The position numbers and the translations under genes were made by a program. A stretch of 64,000 nucleotides of DNA from Clostridiales bacterium (lineage in GTDB: Bacteria > Bacillota > Clostridia > Oscillospirales > Oscillospiraceae), in NCBI GenBank assembly GCA_021201475.1, contig JAJQEV010000120.1, positions 1 to 64,000 of the forward strand, in the 5' to 3' direction. Of the stretch, positions 8,324 to 14,495 are shown one piece after another. Under the pieces are notes generated by a model. It made no database searches. It worked only from the letters and a program-made list of their open reading frames with translations, and had not been told where the DNA came from. How positions within the stretch are numbered: the stretch's first letter is position 1; every line of letters starts with the position of its first letter.

Positions 8324-9213
8324 AAGGGAGAGCCTCCTGTCTCTATCGTCATAATGTAGTTTTTGGGTTTCTGCATGATCTCAATGAGCTGTGCGCGGTA
8401 GTGCGGGTCATCGAGCAGATGGGGGAATTCGTGAAAGCAGCGGTTACAACTGCTCATCATGGTATCTACCAGTGCAGAAATTGAAACCAGCATACTTTCC
8501 TCCGTCACTTTTCTGGCGGTCTGTAAGCTTTCACCGATTTCCCTCATCCGTTTCAGTTCTTCATACTTTTCCTTTTTGGTCATACGGAGCCGCCTGACCA
8601 TCTCCGGGCGTTCCTCCGGTTCAGCGTCAGCGACTTCCGAGACATCCTTTGCGGTGGGAGTAATCTTGCCGGATAAAATATCCTGCCGAATACCGGGTTC
8701 GATTTCATCGGCGGCGTCCACACCTTTGGCATAATGCTCGGCGTTCAGAACATAATTCTTGCCCACATGATTTTCTTCCGCAATTCTTTCCCAAGTCTTT
8801 TCTCGCGGCCTCAAGTTCCCCCTGGGGGAACTTGAGGTGAATTGTCCTGTCTCCGCATCGCGCTGTGCGCCGCGCTCACCGCCGTGCGAAGCCTTTTCGG
8901 AATTGTACTGTTTTCCGATCAGATATTTCTTTTGCTCCTCTGTCAGATTGCGCCGTCCCAGCTGATTGTGGCAAATCCATGCCAGCACAGCGTAACGGTC
9001 TGGAAATTCCATCTCGAAGGTCTTATAAGGAATCTCCGGATGCTCCTGTAAAATGCGGTAGCGGTTATGGCCGTCTACGATGAAGCCGTTCCATGTGATG
9101 ATGGGGCTGATGATCTCGCCGTCGGAGAGAATATTTTCCTCCAGCTGTTCGAATTCCTCATCTGTCAGCGGTGGTATCTGAGTGGAAAATTCCTCGTCAA
9201 CTTGCAATTCCAT
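8320..9213 (-). CDS. ParB-like DNA-binding protein
   Basis: A 297-residue protein starting MELQVDEEFSTQIPPLTDEEF; the ATG at 9213 follows AGGAGG by nine bases, while the frame's upstream extension lies over the mazF-like gene. The N-terminal ParB domain is clear: LEENILSDGEIISPIITWNGFIVDGHNRYRILQ, then an NLTEEQKKYLIGKQY helical segment. A helix-turn-helix-like part follows (TWERIAEENHVGKNYVLNAEHYAKGVD). The C-terminus is coiled and may dimerise. It overlaps the mazF-like gene by 17 bases. A 29-base palindrome lies inside the gene. It is separate from the canonical ParB at the right edge of the window. Confidence 0.82.
   Translation of the reverse strand: MELQVDEEFSTQIPPLTDEEFEQLEENILSDGEIISPIITWNGFIVDGHNRYRILQEHPEIPYKTFEMEFPDRYAVLAWICHNQLGRRNLTEEQKKYLIGKQYNSEKASHGGERGAQRDAETGQFTSSSPRGNLRPREKTWERIAEENHVGKNYVLNAEHYAKGVDAADEIEPGIRQDILSGKITPTAKDVSEVADAEPEERPEMVRRLRMTKKEKYEELKRMREIGESLQTARKVTEESMLVSISALVDTMMSSCNRCFHEFPHLLDDPHYRAQLIEIMQKPKNYIMTIETGGSPL
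8809..8837. repeat. 29-bp perfect palindrome inside the parB-like gene
   Basis: Bases 8809-8822 (CCTCAAGTTCCCCC) and 8824-8837 are exact complements with a single central base. It codes a short stretch SSPRGNLRP between the ParB domain and the helix-turn-helix-like part, where a linker would tolerate an insert. It may be a small inserted palindromic element, a protein-binding site or an mRNA hairpin. Confidence 0.85.
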
Positions 9214-9853
9214 GGCCGGCTTCCTCCTGTGGTGCGCTGGCTGTCGGCTGTCTGTCCTCCCAATCATACGGAAGAACGTAATAGTCATAGCCCATACGGG
9301 TCTGGCAGTAGGTGCAGACATCCTTGTCTTTCTGCTTGCGGTCTGCCCGGATGATGTAATACTGTTTGGTGTCGAAGAATTTGCTCCGGCAGGTCGGGCA
9401 AAGGCAGAACAGCATGGAAGGGTCGCCCTGCGGCGAAGACCGTTTCTTCCTGACTGGCCGCGGGATTTTCACATTCCCGTCGTTCATGTCCTCCAGCCCC
9501 AGGCTGGCAGCAAGCCCCACATTGACCTTTCGCTGTTGTTCCTCGGTGATTCGACCGGCGAACCCCTTGATGCGATGTTTGTCAATCGTGTAGAGCTGCT
9601 CCAGCAGGAACATGGAATCTCCATCGTACTCCATCCCCGGAATGTGGTTTAAGATCACATGGGTGGGAAGGTAGGGCTTCTTATCCGTCCGCTTCGTTGC
9701 GGCTGCAACGACCAGTGTGGGCGAATAGCGGTTGCCGCTGTCGTTCTGGACAATGAGAACCGGACGGATGCCGCCCTGCTCACTGCCGTAGTGGGGATCG
9801 AGGTTTGCAAAATAGATGTCCCCACGGTGGTACTGCTTAAAATCTCTATCCAT
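9197..9853 (-). CDS. MazF/PemK-like endoribonuclease with zinc-ribbon tail
   Basis: A 218-residue protein. Residues about 5-115 are a MazF/PemK domain: YHRGDIYFANLDPHYGSEQGGIRPVLIVQND, then TLVVAAATKR, the classic substrate-binding loop and the strand with the catalytic threonine/arginine region. MazF enzymes cut mRNA at short motifs. About 100 extra C-terminal residues carry a zinc ribbon (CPTCRSKF...CTYCQTRMGYDYYVL), unusual for MazF. The ATG at 9853 follows AAAGGAG by eight bases and sits one base after the stop of a 52-residue gene, the usual place for an antitoxin, though that small protein resembles no antitoxin I know. It may act in element control and not in addiction. Confidence 0.85.
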   Translation of the reverse strand: MDRDFKQYHRGDIYFANLDPHYGSEQGGIRPVLIVQNDSGNRYSPTLVVAAATKRTDKKPYLPTHVILNHIPGMEYDGDSMFLLEQLYTIDKHRIKGFAGRITEEQQRKVNVGLAASLGLEDMNDGNVKIPRPVRKKRSSPQGDPSMLFCLCPTCRSKFFDTKQYYIIRADRKQKDKDVCTYCQTRMGYDYYVLPYDWEDRQPTASAPQEEAGHGIAS

Positions 9854-9854
9854 A

Positions 9855-10013
9855 TCAAAGGCTCCTTTCCTGGATATGTTCAAAGGAGCCGATACCAAGG
9901 AAATATCCTGCTACCGGCTCCGTAAATTTCATAAAGCGGTTTTTCTCACATTTGTCCTCGACACCCCTGAGAAGCGGGAAATCATCAGGCGGCGGTTTGC
10001 GGAACCGCTCCAT
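9855..10013 (-). CDS. 52-residue protein directly upstream of the mazF-like gene
   Basis: A small gene with a strong ribosome site (GGGGAGG ten bases before the ATG at 10013). The product begins MERFRKPPPDDFPLLRG and ends FLGIGSFEHIQERSL. Its TGA lies one base before the mazF-like ATG (TGATATG), so translation is coupled. It has no recognised family and no obvious DNA-binding fold. Position suggests an antitoxin or a leader peptide; two competing hairpins at its 3-prime end fit the leader idea. It is too short for routine gene calling. Confidence 0.6.
   Translation of the reverse strand: MERFRKPPPDDFPLLRGVEDKCEKNRFMKFTEPVAGYFLGIGSFEHIQERSL
9860..9921 (-). promoter_or_regulatory. Competing RNA hairpins that can hide or free the mazF-like ribosome site
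   Basis: Reading the minus strand, GGAGCCG (9921-9915) can pair with CGGCTCC (9891-9885). The same middle segment, GGCTCCTTT (9890-9882), can instead pair with AAAGGAGCC (9868-9860), which is the mazF-like ribosome binding site. The two hairpins cannot form together. This is the usual layout of a translation attenuator: a ribosome stalled on the 52-residue gene, or a bound factor, would decide which one forms. Pairing is seen; the function is inferred. Confidence 0.5.
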
Positions 10014-10333
10014 AGGCGTCTAACCTCCCCGCCTTCTTTATGGCCGGGCTGCGAATTACAGAAGTATCATTATCCCTGTGTGGTGTCGTCGCTGTGCCGG
10101 TTGCAGTCCGGCATTTCAAAGCTGGTATTGTTCGCTCGCTTCCGGCCAGAGCCGGGAGGTCATGGCGTACCGCCCATGCAGCTTGTCACACGGTAACGTA
10201 CCTGATGAATGACTATGAAATTGTCAAAGTTCCCGCCAGCCGGTGTTCCCCGGCTGTGATTAAATTGTAATTGAGCTGCCGCCGAATTTTTAGGACCTTG
10301 TAGGTCGAATTGCCGACCTCGTAGGTCGAATTC
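10014..10333. other. Intergenic region with direct repeat, no gene seen
   Basis: No convincing gene on either strand. It contains the upstream region of the mazF-like operon (minus strand), a small hairpin AGCCGG/CCGGCT near 10240-10257, and a 12-base direct repeat GTAGGTCGAATT at 10300-10311 and 10321-10332, spaced 21 bases start to start. The latter abuts the stop of the XRE gene at 10334. AGGTCG/CGACCT inside it makes a short palindrome, so it may be an operator. Confidence 0.4.
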
Positions 10334-10621
10334 TTATAAAATTTCCTCCAGCTTAGTCAACTCCTGAATCAACCAGCGCACAATTTTCTTCGATATTGGT
10401 GCCGAGCGATCCTTTCCAAGCACAAGAAAATCCAAACTGACATCAAAGTAGTTGGAAAACTCCGTCAACAGGTCAATGGAGCAACCTCGCTTGCCGCTTT
10501 CAATCCGATTAACGTGATCGAGGCAAAGACCAGTCACCTCAGCCAACTGCTCCTGTGTGATTCCCTTCATGATTCGTAACTCTCTGATTCTTTTCCCACA
10601 TAAAACTGGATCGTAATACAT
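10334..10621 (-). CDS. XRE-family transcriptional regulator
   Basis: A 95-residue protein starting MYYDPVLCGKRIREL; the ATG at 10621 follows GGAGG by nine bases. The helix-turn-helix is plain: IRELRIMKGITQEQLAEVTGLCLDHVNRIESGKRGCSIDLLTEFSNYFDVSLDFLVLG, the standard Cro/CI (HTH_3) pattern. The short C-terminal helix may dimerise. A terminator upstream separates it from the Com-like gene, so it has its own promoter. A possible target is the GTAGGTCGAATT direct repeat next to its 3-prime end or the operon to the left; not shown. Confidence 0.88.
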   Translation of the reverse strand: MYYDPVLCGKRIRELRIMKGITQEQLAEVTGLCLDHVNRIESGKRGCSIDLLTEFSNYFDVSLDFLVLGKDRSAPISKKIVRWLIQELTKLEEIL

Positions 10622-10751
10622 TTGTTCTTTCCTCCGGATTTTGAAAATGTTGATGAGTTCCAAAATCCGAAGCTCACGGATATTTCGCCGTGTACGGTTC
10701 CCAATGCTGCCGCATTTGCTTCCTCCTTCATGACGGAAGCAATCCCAGGCA

Positions 10752-10812
10752 ACAAAAAAAGAGCAGCAGATGGGCGCAATATCCCTACGGTATTGCTTCC
10801 GTCTGCTGCTCT
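10752..10812 (-). terminator. Strong Rho-independent terminator, minus strand
   Basis: AGAGCAGCAGA (10760-10770) pairs with TCTGCTGCTCT (10802-10812), with an inner CAATAT/TATTG pairing. On the minus strand the stem is followed by TTTTTTTGTT. It would stop transcription from the Com-like gene. The 130 bases to 10621 hold no clear gene apart from a 13-codon frame (10674-10715) that has AAGGAGG six bases before its ATG, a possible leader peptide for the XRE gene. No gene is seen between 10813 and 10942. Confidence 0.8.
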
Positions 10813-10942
10813 CCTCCGGCTCTCTGACCGGTACAGAACCTAATCACAAACTTTTGGCTCCTGATTCACGAACATGAGGGTTCAAGCCCAATCCGACGCC
10901 CTTACAGTTTGCCTCATTCTATTCAGTTTTGATGACCGACGC

Positions 10943-11131
10943 CTACTCTGGCCGGGTATCTTCCGACTCAGGACAATATTGAGGTGTCATTTTGATTTTG
11001 TCACCATCTACCTCAATCTTCCATGCACTTTTGCATTTACTGCAACGCAGGCAGCATACGCCGATATAGGCCCCCTCGAACAGCCGGTTCCAACAATGTA
11101 GGCAGCTGATCTTGTACATTTTTCCACTCAT
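10943..11131 (-). CDS. Small Com-like zinc-finger protein
   Basis: A 62-residue protein, MSGKMYKISCLHC..., with AGAGG nine bases before the ATG at 11131. Two cysteine pairs, SCLHC and CCLRCSKCKSAWKIEV, form one zinc site in the pattern of phage Mu Com, a small zinc-binding regulator that acts on mRNA. The longer reading frame upstream runs through tandem DNA repeats and is not coding. Its place between an iteron-like array and a terminator suggests a regulator of the element. The function in ICEs is unknown. Confidence 0.7.
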   Translation of the reverse strand: MSGKMYKISCLHCWNRLFEGAYIGVCCLRCSKCKSAWKIEVDGDKIKMTPQYCPESEDTRPE

Positions 11132-11245
11132 AACACTGTTCCTCTCTATTTGTTGCGTCTTGCGCACGCAAACAAGTATATCATAGGCTTTCCACGTGGG
11201 AGGTATCGTCAGAGGTCGAATTTTTGGAAATTTTCGAGTATGATT

Positions 11246-11383
11246 TCTGGTATGATTTTGGGAAGGAAATCGGTATCGTTTTTGGAAGAAATCCGGCATC
11301 ATTTTCGGAAGGAATCTGGCATCGTTTCTGGAAGAAATCCGGTATCATTTTTGGAAGGATTCTGGCATCATTTTCGGAAGGAT
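11246..11383. repeat. Six tandem 22-24 bp repeats, iteron-like
   Basis: Six head-to-tail units start at 11246, 11270, 11292, 11315, 11338 and 11361, with consensus TCYGGYATCRTTTTYGGAAG plus GAA/AAA/GAT. The last four are exactly 23 bases. Weaker half-units flank the array (near 11213-11245 and 11384-11395). The unit length is not a multiple of three and no frame stays conserved, so this is DNA-level repetition. About two helical turns per unit puts every copy on the same face, as in plasmid iterons or cooperative operators. It lies between a Com-like gene and a GAF/SARP-like activator gene. Confidence 0.85.
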
Positions 11384-11449
11384 TTCGGAAATTCTGAGCG
11401 CCAGAATCGTCGATTTTCCCTGATATATCAATCAAAACAAGCATCGTCA

Positions 11450-11505
11450 AAAACAAAAAAATCCCCCTGCAACACCGCTTTGTATACACAGTGTTGCAGG
11501 GGGAT
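11450..11505 (-). terminator. Strong Rho-independent terminator, minus strand
   Basis: ATCCCCCTGCAACAC (11461-11475) and its exact complement (11491-11505) form a 15-bp GC-rich stem with a 15-base loop. On the minus strand it is followed by TTTTTTGTTTTTG. It ends 13 bases from the stop of the GAF-containing regulator and separates that gene from the tandem repeats. Confidence 0.9.
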
Positions 11506-11517
11506 GGAATACCGGTT

Positions 11518-12879
11518 TTATCTGTTTTTTGCCTCTTTAATTTCATGCTCCAGCTGCTGATACATTTCTTTAGGGAGTTTTTTCTTACGTTCTTTCAAGA
11601 ACTGCCTGGCCGTATTGAGTTGATTGATACCGATATACGCTCGAATCAGCCAGATAATCAGGTCGGGATTATCATAATGGAATACAAATGCGTCCTCCTC
11701 AAGCTGTAATATTTTTCGATAATCACCAAGCGAGCAAAGTAGTTCCATACACTGGTTGAGTTTTTCCAGCCTCTCATACTCGTAATTCGCGATCACAGGT
11801 TTAATACCAGGCGTTTCACTTTGCGATGGAAGCAGTCTGCCAGGATGTTCCGACAACGCCCGGTACAGCAAATCGGCCTTCTTGCGTTTGTCTTTTTCCT
11901 GCTCCGCTGCCAGATATAATTCCTGCACCTCCTGGTAATCGGTTTTTACATGATAATAAGGGGATACCTTGTACTCTGAGTTCTCATAAACAATCAGATC
12001 GCGCTCCGGAAAATGCTGGCGCATGGCCTCGCGGATGCCGCTGCAAGCAGCCGAGACAATTTTTTTAGCATTTAACGGAGCATCGTCAGTCTCCCACAAA
12101 GAACTTACAATCTCTTCCGTAGCAAAGCCGCGCCTGTTCTTCAACAATAGGAGTGTGAGCAACCGGACATTCCTGTTGCTATTAAAATGCTCCTCGGTCA
12201 GTATGCCGTTAGCGCTATGTATCTCCAGCCCGCCAATCAGCTTGATATATACATCGCGGTCACTTGACCCCCGAATCAATCGCTCATCGCTCTGAAGAAT
12301 TTCCATCAGCCTGCTCTCGTTGATCTCTGCCACAACCACATAGGAAAGAACCTGAAGAAGATCAATCCTGTCCTGATAGCGGTGTGGATTGATAACGCCA
12401 ACAATTCCTGTATTACGTTTTTGGTATGGCACCGCCATAAACGAATACACATTTCCTTTTTGCATTCGTTTATATTCAACCGAATCCTTCGGGAACAGCG
12501 TGCTGATGTCAGAGGCAGCGACGGGCTTGTTGAGCGCTATCGTTTTCAAGAAAATCGGGTATTGAGACAAATACAATGGGTCATTGCCGCTGAGTGGGGC
12601 AAACCCATCACGGGGAAGTTCCCTCATAAGGCTACCGGCTACCTGAAGGTTCAAATCTGTATTTGCAAACAGCACACTGTCTGCATCATAGAAATCTCTG
12701 GTAGCAATCAGAGCCGCATTGATGATATAATCATAGTCATGCCCACCCCGCAGACTGGCCTCCAGGGACGAAACTGTGATCTGGTATTTGAGTGCGTGTT
12801 TCAGCGCTTCCTTATCCTCATCATTTGCATTGATTTCGTCTACAACAGTACAAAGCCGTTCAAAATCCTGTTCAGTCAT
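11518..12879 (-). CDS. GAF / winged-helix / BTAD-like transcriptional activator
   Basis: A 453-residue protein from the ATG at 12879; a GTG at 12888 is another possible start. Residues about 40-200 look like a GAF sensor domain (DYDYIINAALIATRDFYDADSVLFANTD...SFMAVPYQKRNTGIVGVINPHR). About 215-310 resemble an OmpR/SARP-type winged helix (YIKLIGGLEIHSANGILTEEHFNSNRNVRLLTLLLLKN...EIVSSLW). The last third is TPR-like helices as in bacterial transcriptional activator domains (BTAD). Such proteins sense a ligand or state and switch on operons. Flanked by terminators on both sides, so it is a single-gene unit. It is the largest regulator in the window and a good candidate to control transfer or the nearby repeats. 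Confidence 0.78.
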   Translation of the reverse strand: MTEQDFERLCTVVDEINANDEDKEALKHALKYQITVSSLEASLRGGHDYDYIINAALIATRDFYDADSVLFANTDLNLQVAGSLMRELPRDGFAPLSGNDPLYLSQYPIFLKTIALNKPVAASDISTLFPKDSVEYKRMQKGNVYSFMAVPYQKRNTGIVGVINPHRYQDRIDLLQVLSYVVVAEINESRLMEILQSDERLIRGSSDRDVYIKLIGGLEIHSANGILTEEHFNSNRNVRLLTLLLLKNRRGFATEEIVSSLWETDDAPLNAKKIVSAACSGIREAMRQHFPERDLIVYENSEYKVSPYYHVKTDYQEVQELYLAAEQEKDKRKKADLLYRALSEHPGRLLPSQSETPGIKPVIANYEYERLEKLNQCMELLCSLGDYRKILQLEEDAFVFHYDNPDLIIWLIRAYIGINQLNTARQFLKERKKKLPKEMYQQLEHEIKEAKNR

Positions 12880-12894
12880 GGAATACACCTTCCT

Positions 12895-12935
12895 CCCTCA
12901 AAAAAGCAAAAGCCGCCGGTCAAACAACCAGCGGC
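12895..12935 (-). terminator. Rho-independent terminator, minus strand
   Basis: GCCGCCGG (12912-12919) pairs with CCAGCGGC (12928-12935) with one mismatch. On the minus strand it is followed by TTTTGCTTTTTTG. It ends the XRE gene that stops at 12990. Confidence 0.65.
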
Positions 12936-12989
12936 AGATGGATAAATTATTGTATATCGTTCAGCACAATCACATAACTGCAATGGGTA

Positions 12990-13247
12990 TCAGGTAAGTA
13001 TCTTATCGGAGAGGAGATTCTCAAGTGGAACGCGCAACGCTCTGGCAAGTGATATAAAAACAGCTATAGAACAAGACTGATTATTATAACTCTCAATCCT
13101 GCCGATTGTTGAGCGACTCACACCCGACGCTTCCGCAAGCTGAATCTGATTCATTCCACGCAGGCATCTGTAATAGCGCAAGCGACTGCCAATGGCTGTA
13201 TAAACCGCATCATCTGGTGCTAAATCGTAGAAATCAAGCTGGTTCAT
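12990..13247 (-). CDS. XRE-family transcriptional regulator
   Basis: An 85-residue protein, MNQLDFYDLAPDDAVYTAIGSRLRYYRCLRG, followed by a textbook helix-turn-helix, MNQIQLAEASGVSRSTIGRIESYNNQSCSIAVFISLARALRVPLENLLS. The ATG has GGAGG ten bases upstream. It is a single-gene unit with its own terminator. It lies just beyond the end of the BREX operon and before the activator gene; what it controls is not visible. No dimerisation or sensor domain is present. Confidence 0.88.
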   Translation of the reverse strand: MNQLDFYDLAPDDAVYTAIGSRLRYYRCLRGMNQIQLAEASGVSRSTIGRIESYNNQSCSIAVFISLARALRVPLENLLSDKILT

Positions 13248-13483
13248 GACGGCATCTCCTCCTTCCCGAATTTCTTACTTAAATTATACAATCTCAGAGC
13301 CTTCCGTGCTGACCCATGTTTGACGCTTATGCGCCAATTCTGACGCATCGCTTTTTTTCAAGCTCTAAAACTGTAGATTTAAGCAGCATATGAAGCAGCA
13401 GTCATGTGATAGGCTGGCTTGACAACAGCCCATATTATCGCCCTGACTGCCTTGAGCGTCTCTGTCCCTGTAGATGAACAAGA

Positions 13484-13530
13484 ACAAAAAAATCCTGACA
13501 AGCTGATATTTTCATATCAGTCTGTCAGGA
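13484..13530 (-). terminator. Terminator of the BREX operon
   Basis: TCCTGACA (13493-13500) pairs with TGTCAGGA (13523-13530), with an inner CTGATAT/ATATCAG pairing around TTTC. On the minus strand it is followed by TTTTTTTGTT. It lies 36 bases past the last gene of the BREX operon. No gene is seen in the rest of the gap from 13248 to 13565. Confidence 0.88.
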
Positions 13531-13565
13531 CTTGACAATCAGATATAATTCGTAGTTATGCCGGA

Positions 13566-14474
13566 TCAAATTTTTCTCAAAATCACCTGTGTTTCCTCAA
13601 TAGGCGTCGGCACAGAAAATTTCATATGGTGTTCTACCGTCAATATCTCTCCAACAACCTCATTCCCGGCAATGGGAGACGGCACCAATACTGCATCGCC
13701 CTTTCGCAGAGAGCGGTCTTCGGTTCGATAGTAGACCTCCCTGTCCATATCGTGCAGCCTCACTTTGCAATAAACATAGACATGAAAATCATCATCCGCA
13801 AAGGGATCAACAGTATAACCGCAGGGAGCAGATGCTTCGTGCATGATCTCCTGGTCGGCATCCATTTCGGTGGTGTCTAAAGACTCATCATCAGAGAACT
13901 CGGCGTCTTCTTCCTCTGGCACGTCAATAGCAGATTCACGCGCCGCCTCCAGTGCCGCGTCATATTCATCCTCTGTTTCAAAGTCTTCTGGATCAGGGCC
14001 ATATTCTGAACCATCCTCGCAGAAACTGCGCCAAGCATATTTTTCAGCGCGAAGCGCCTCATTGTATTCATCACGGGTTTCGTAATCTTCAGGAGAGATG
14101 CCGTATTCAGCGCCGTCCTCGCAGTTGAGCCGCCAGGCATATCGGTTGTCGTTTGTATGTATGTACGACTCCATTGAGAACAGATCATCGTCCCCAGCTA
14201 CACCGTCATCATCGAAGGAACCCAACGCTCCAAGAACAGCGCCTGTCCTGATAATGTCATTGGTAGTTTTCATCCTGCCTGTGGCGATGCCCAGCGCAGA
14301 GACTTCATACGGATTGATTTTGCCTCTTGCCTTATAGTGATGTTTTTTCTCCATGCTGCCGGCGACAGCCGCCATAGCAAGCCCACCAGCCAGATCAATC
14401 ATGGTATTTAGCGGCTCAGGGCATTTCTTGCTCTTACGACGTTTTTTTGATGAACTTCGTTTATGCCTTGCCAT
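13566..14474 (-). CDS. Hypothetical protein with duplicated acidic repeat, last gene of BREX operon
   Basis: A 302-residue protein. It begins with a basic nuclear-localisation-like stretch (RHKRSSSKKRRKSKK), then a helical segment. At about residues 112-180 there are two copies of a 36-residue repeat: YAWRLNCEDGAEYGISPEDYETRDEY and YAWRSFCEDGSEYGPDPEDFETEDEY. An acidic linker follows, then a C-terminal beta domain (VYVYCKVRLHDMDREVYYRTEDRSLRKGDAVLVP...GEILTVEHH) like the DUF5839/PriA-N-type fold. The repeat unit occurs in many Firmicutes proteins of unknown role. It starts 21 bases after the brxL stop with AGGAGG upstream and precedes the operon terminator, so it is co-transcribed with BREX, but it is not a known BREX component. 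Confidence 0.8.
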   Translation of the reverse strand: MARHKRSSSKKRRKSKKCPEPLNTMIDLAGGLAMAAVAGSMEKKHHYKARGKINPYEVSALGIATGRMKTTNDIIRTGAVLGALGSFDDDGVAGDDDLFSMESYIHTNDNRYAWRLNCEDGAEYGISPEDYETRDEYNEALRAEKYAWRSFCEDGSEYGPDPEDFETEDEYDAALEAARESAIDVPEEEDAEFSDDESLDTTEMDADQEIMHEASAPCGYTVDPFADDDFHVYVYCKVRLHDMDREVYYRTEDRSLRKGDAVLVPSPIAGNEVVGEILTVEHHMKFSVPTPIEETQVILRKI

Positions 14475-14495
14475 AGAAACACCCCTCCTTGCGGT

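Noticed and set aside
9816-10196. 126-residue plus-strand frame
   Set aside because: It is antisense to the 52-residue gene and the start of the mazF-like gene; those have ribosome sites and coupling, this one does not.
11246-11383. CRISPR array
   Set aside because: Units are directly adjacent with no spacers, and no cas genes are in the window.
11181-11560. Reading frames on both strands across the tandem repeats
   Set aside because: The repeat unit is 22-24 bases, so frames shift from unit to unit; the apparent proteins are translations of DNA repeats with no ribosome site.
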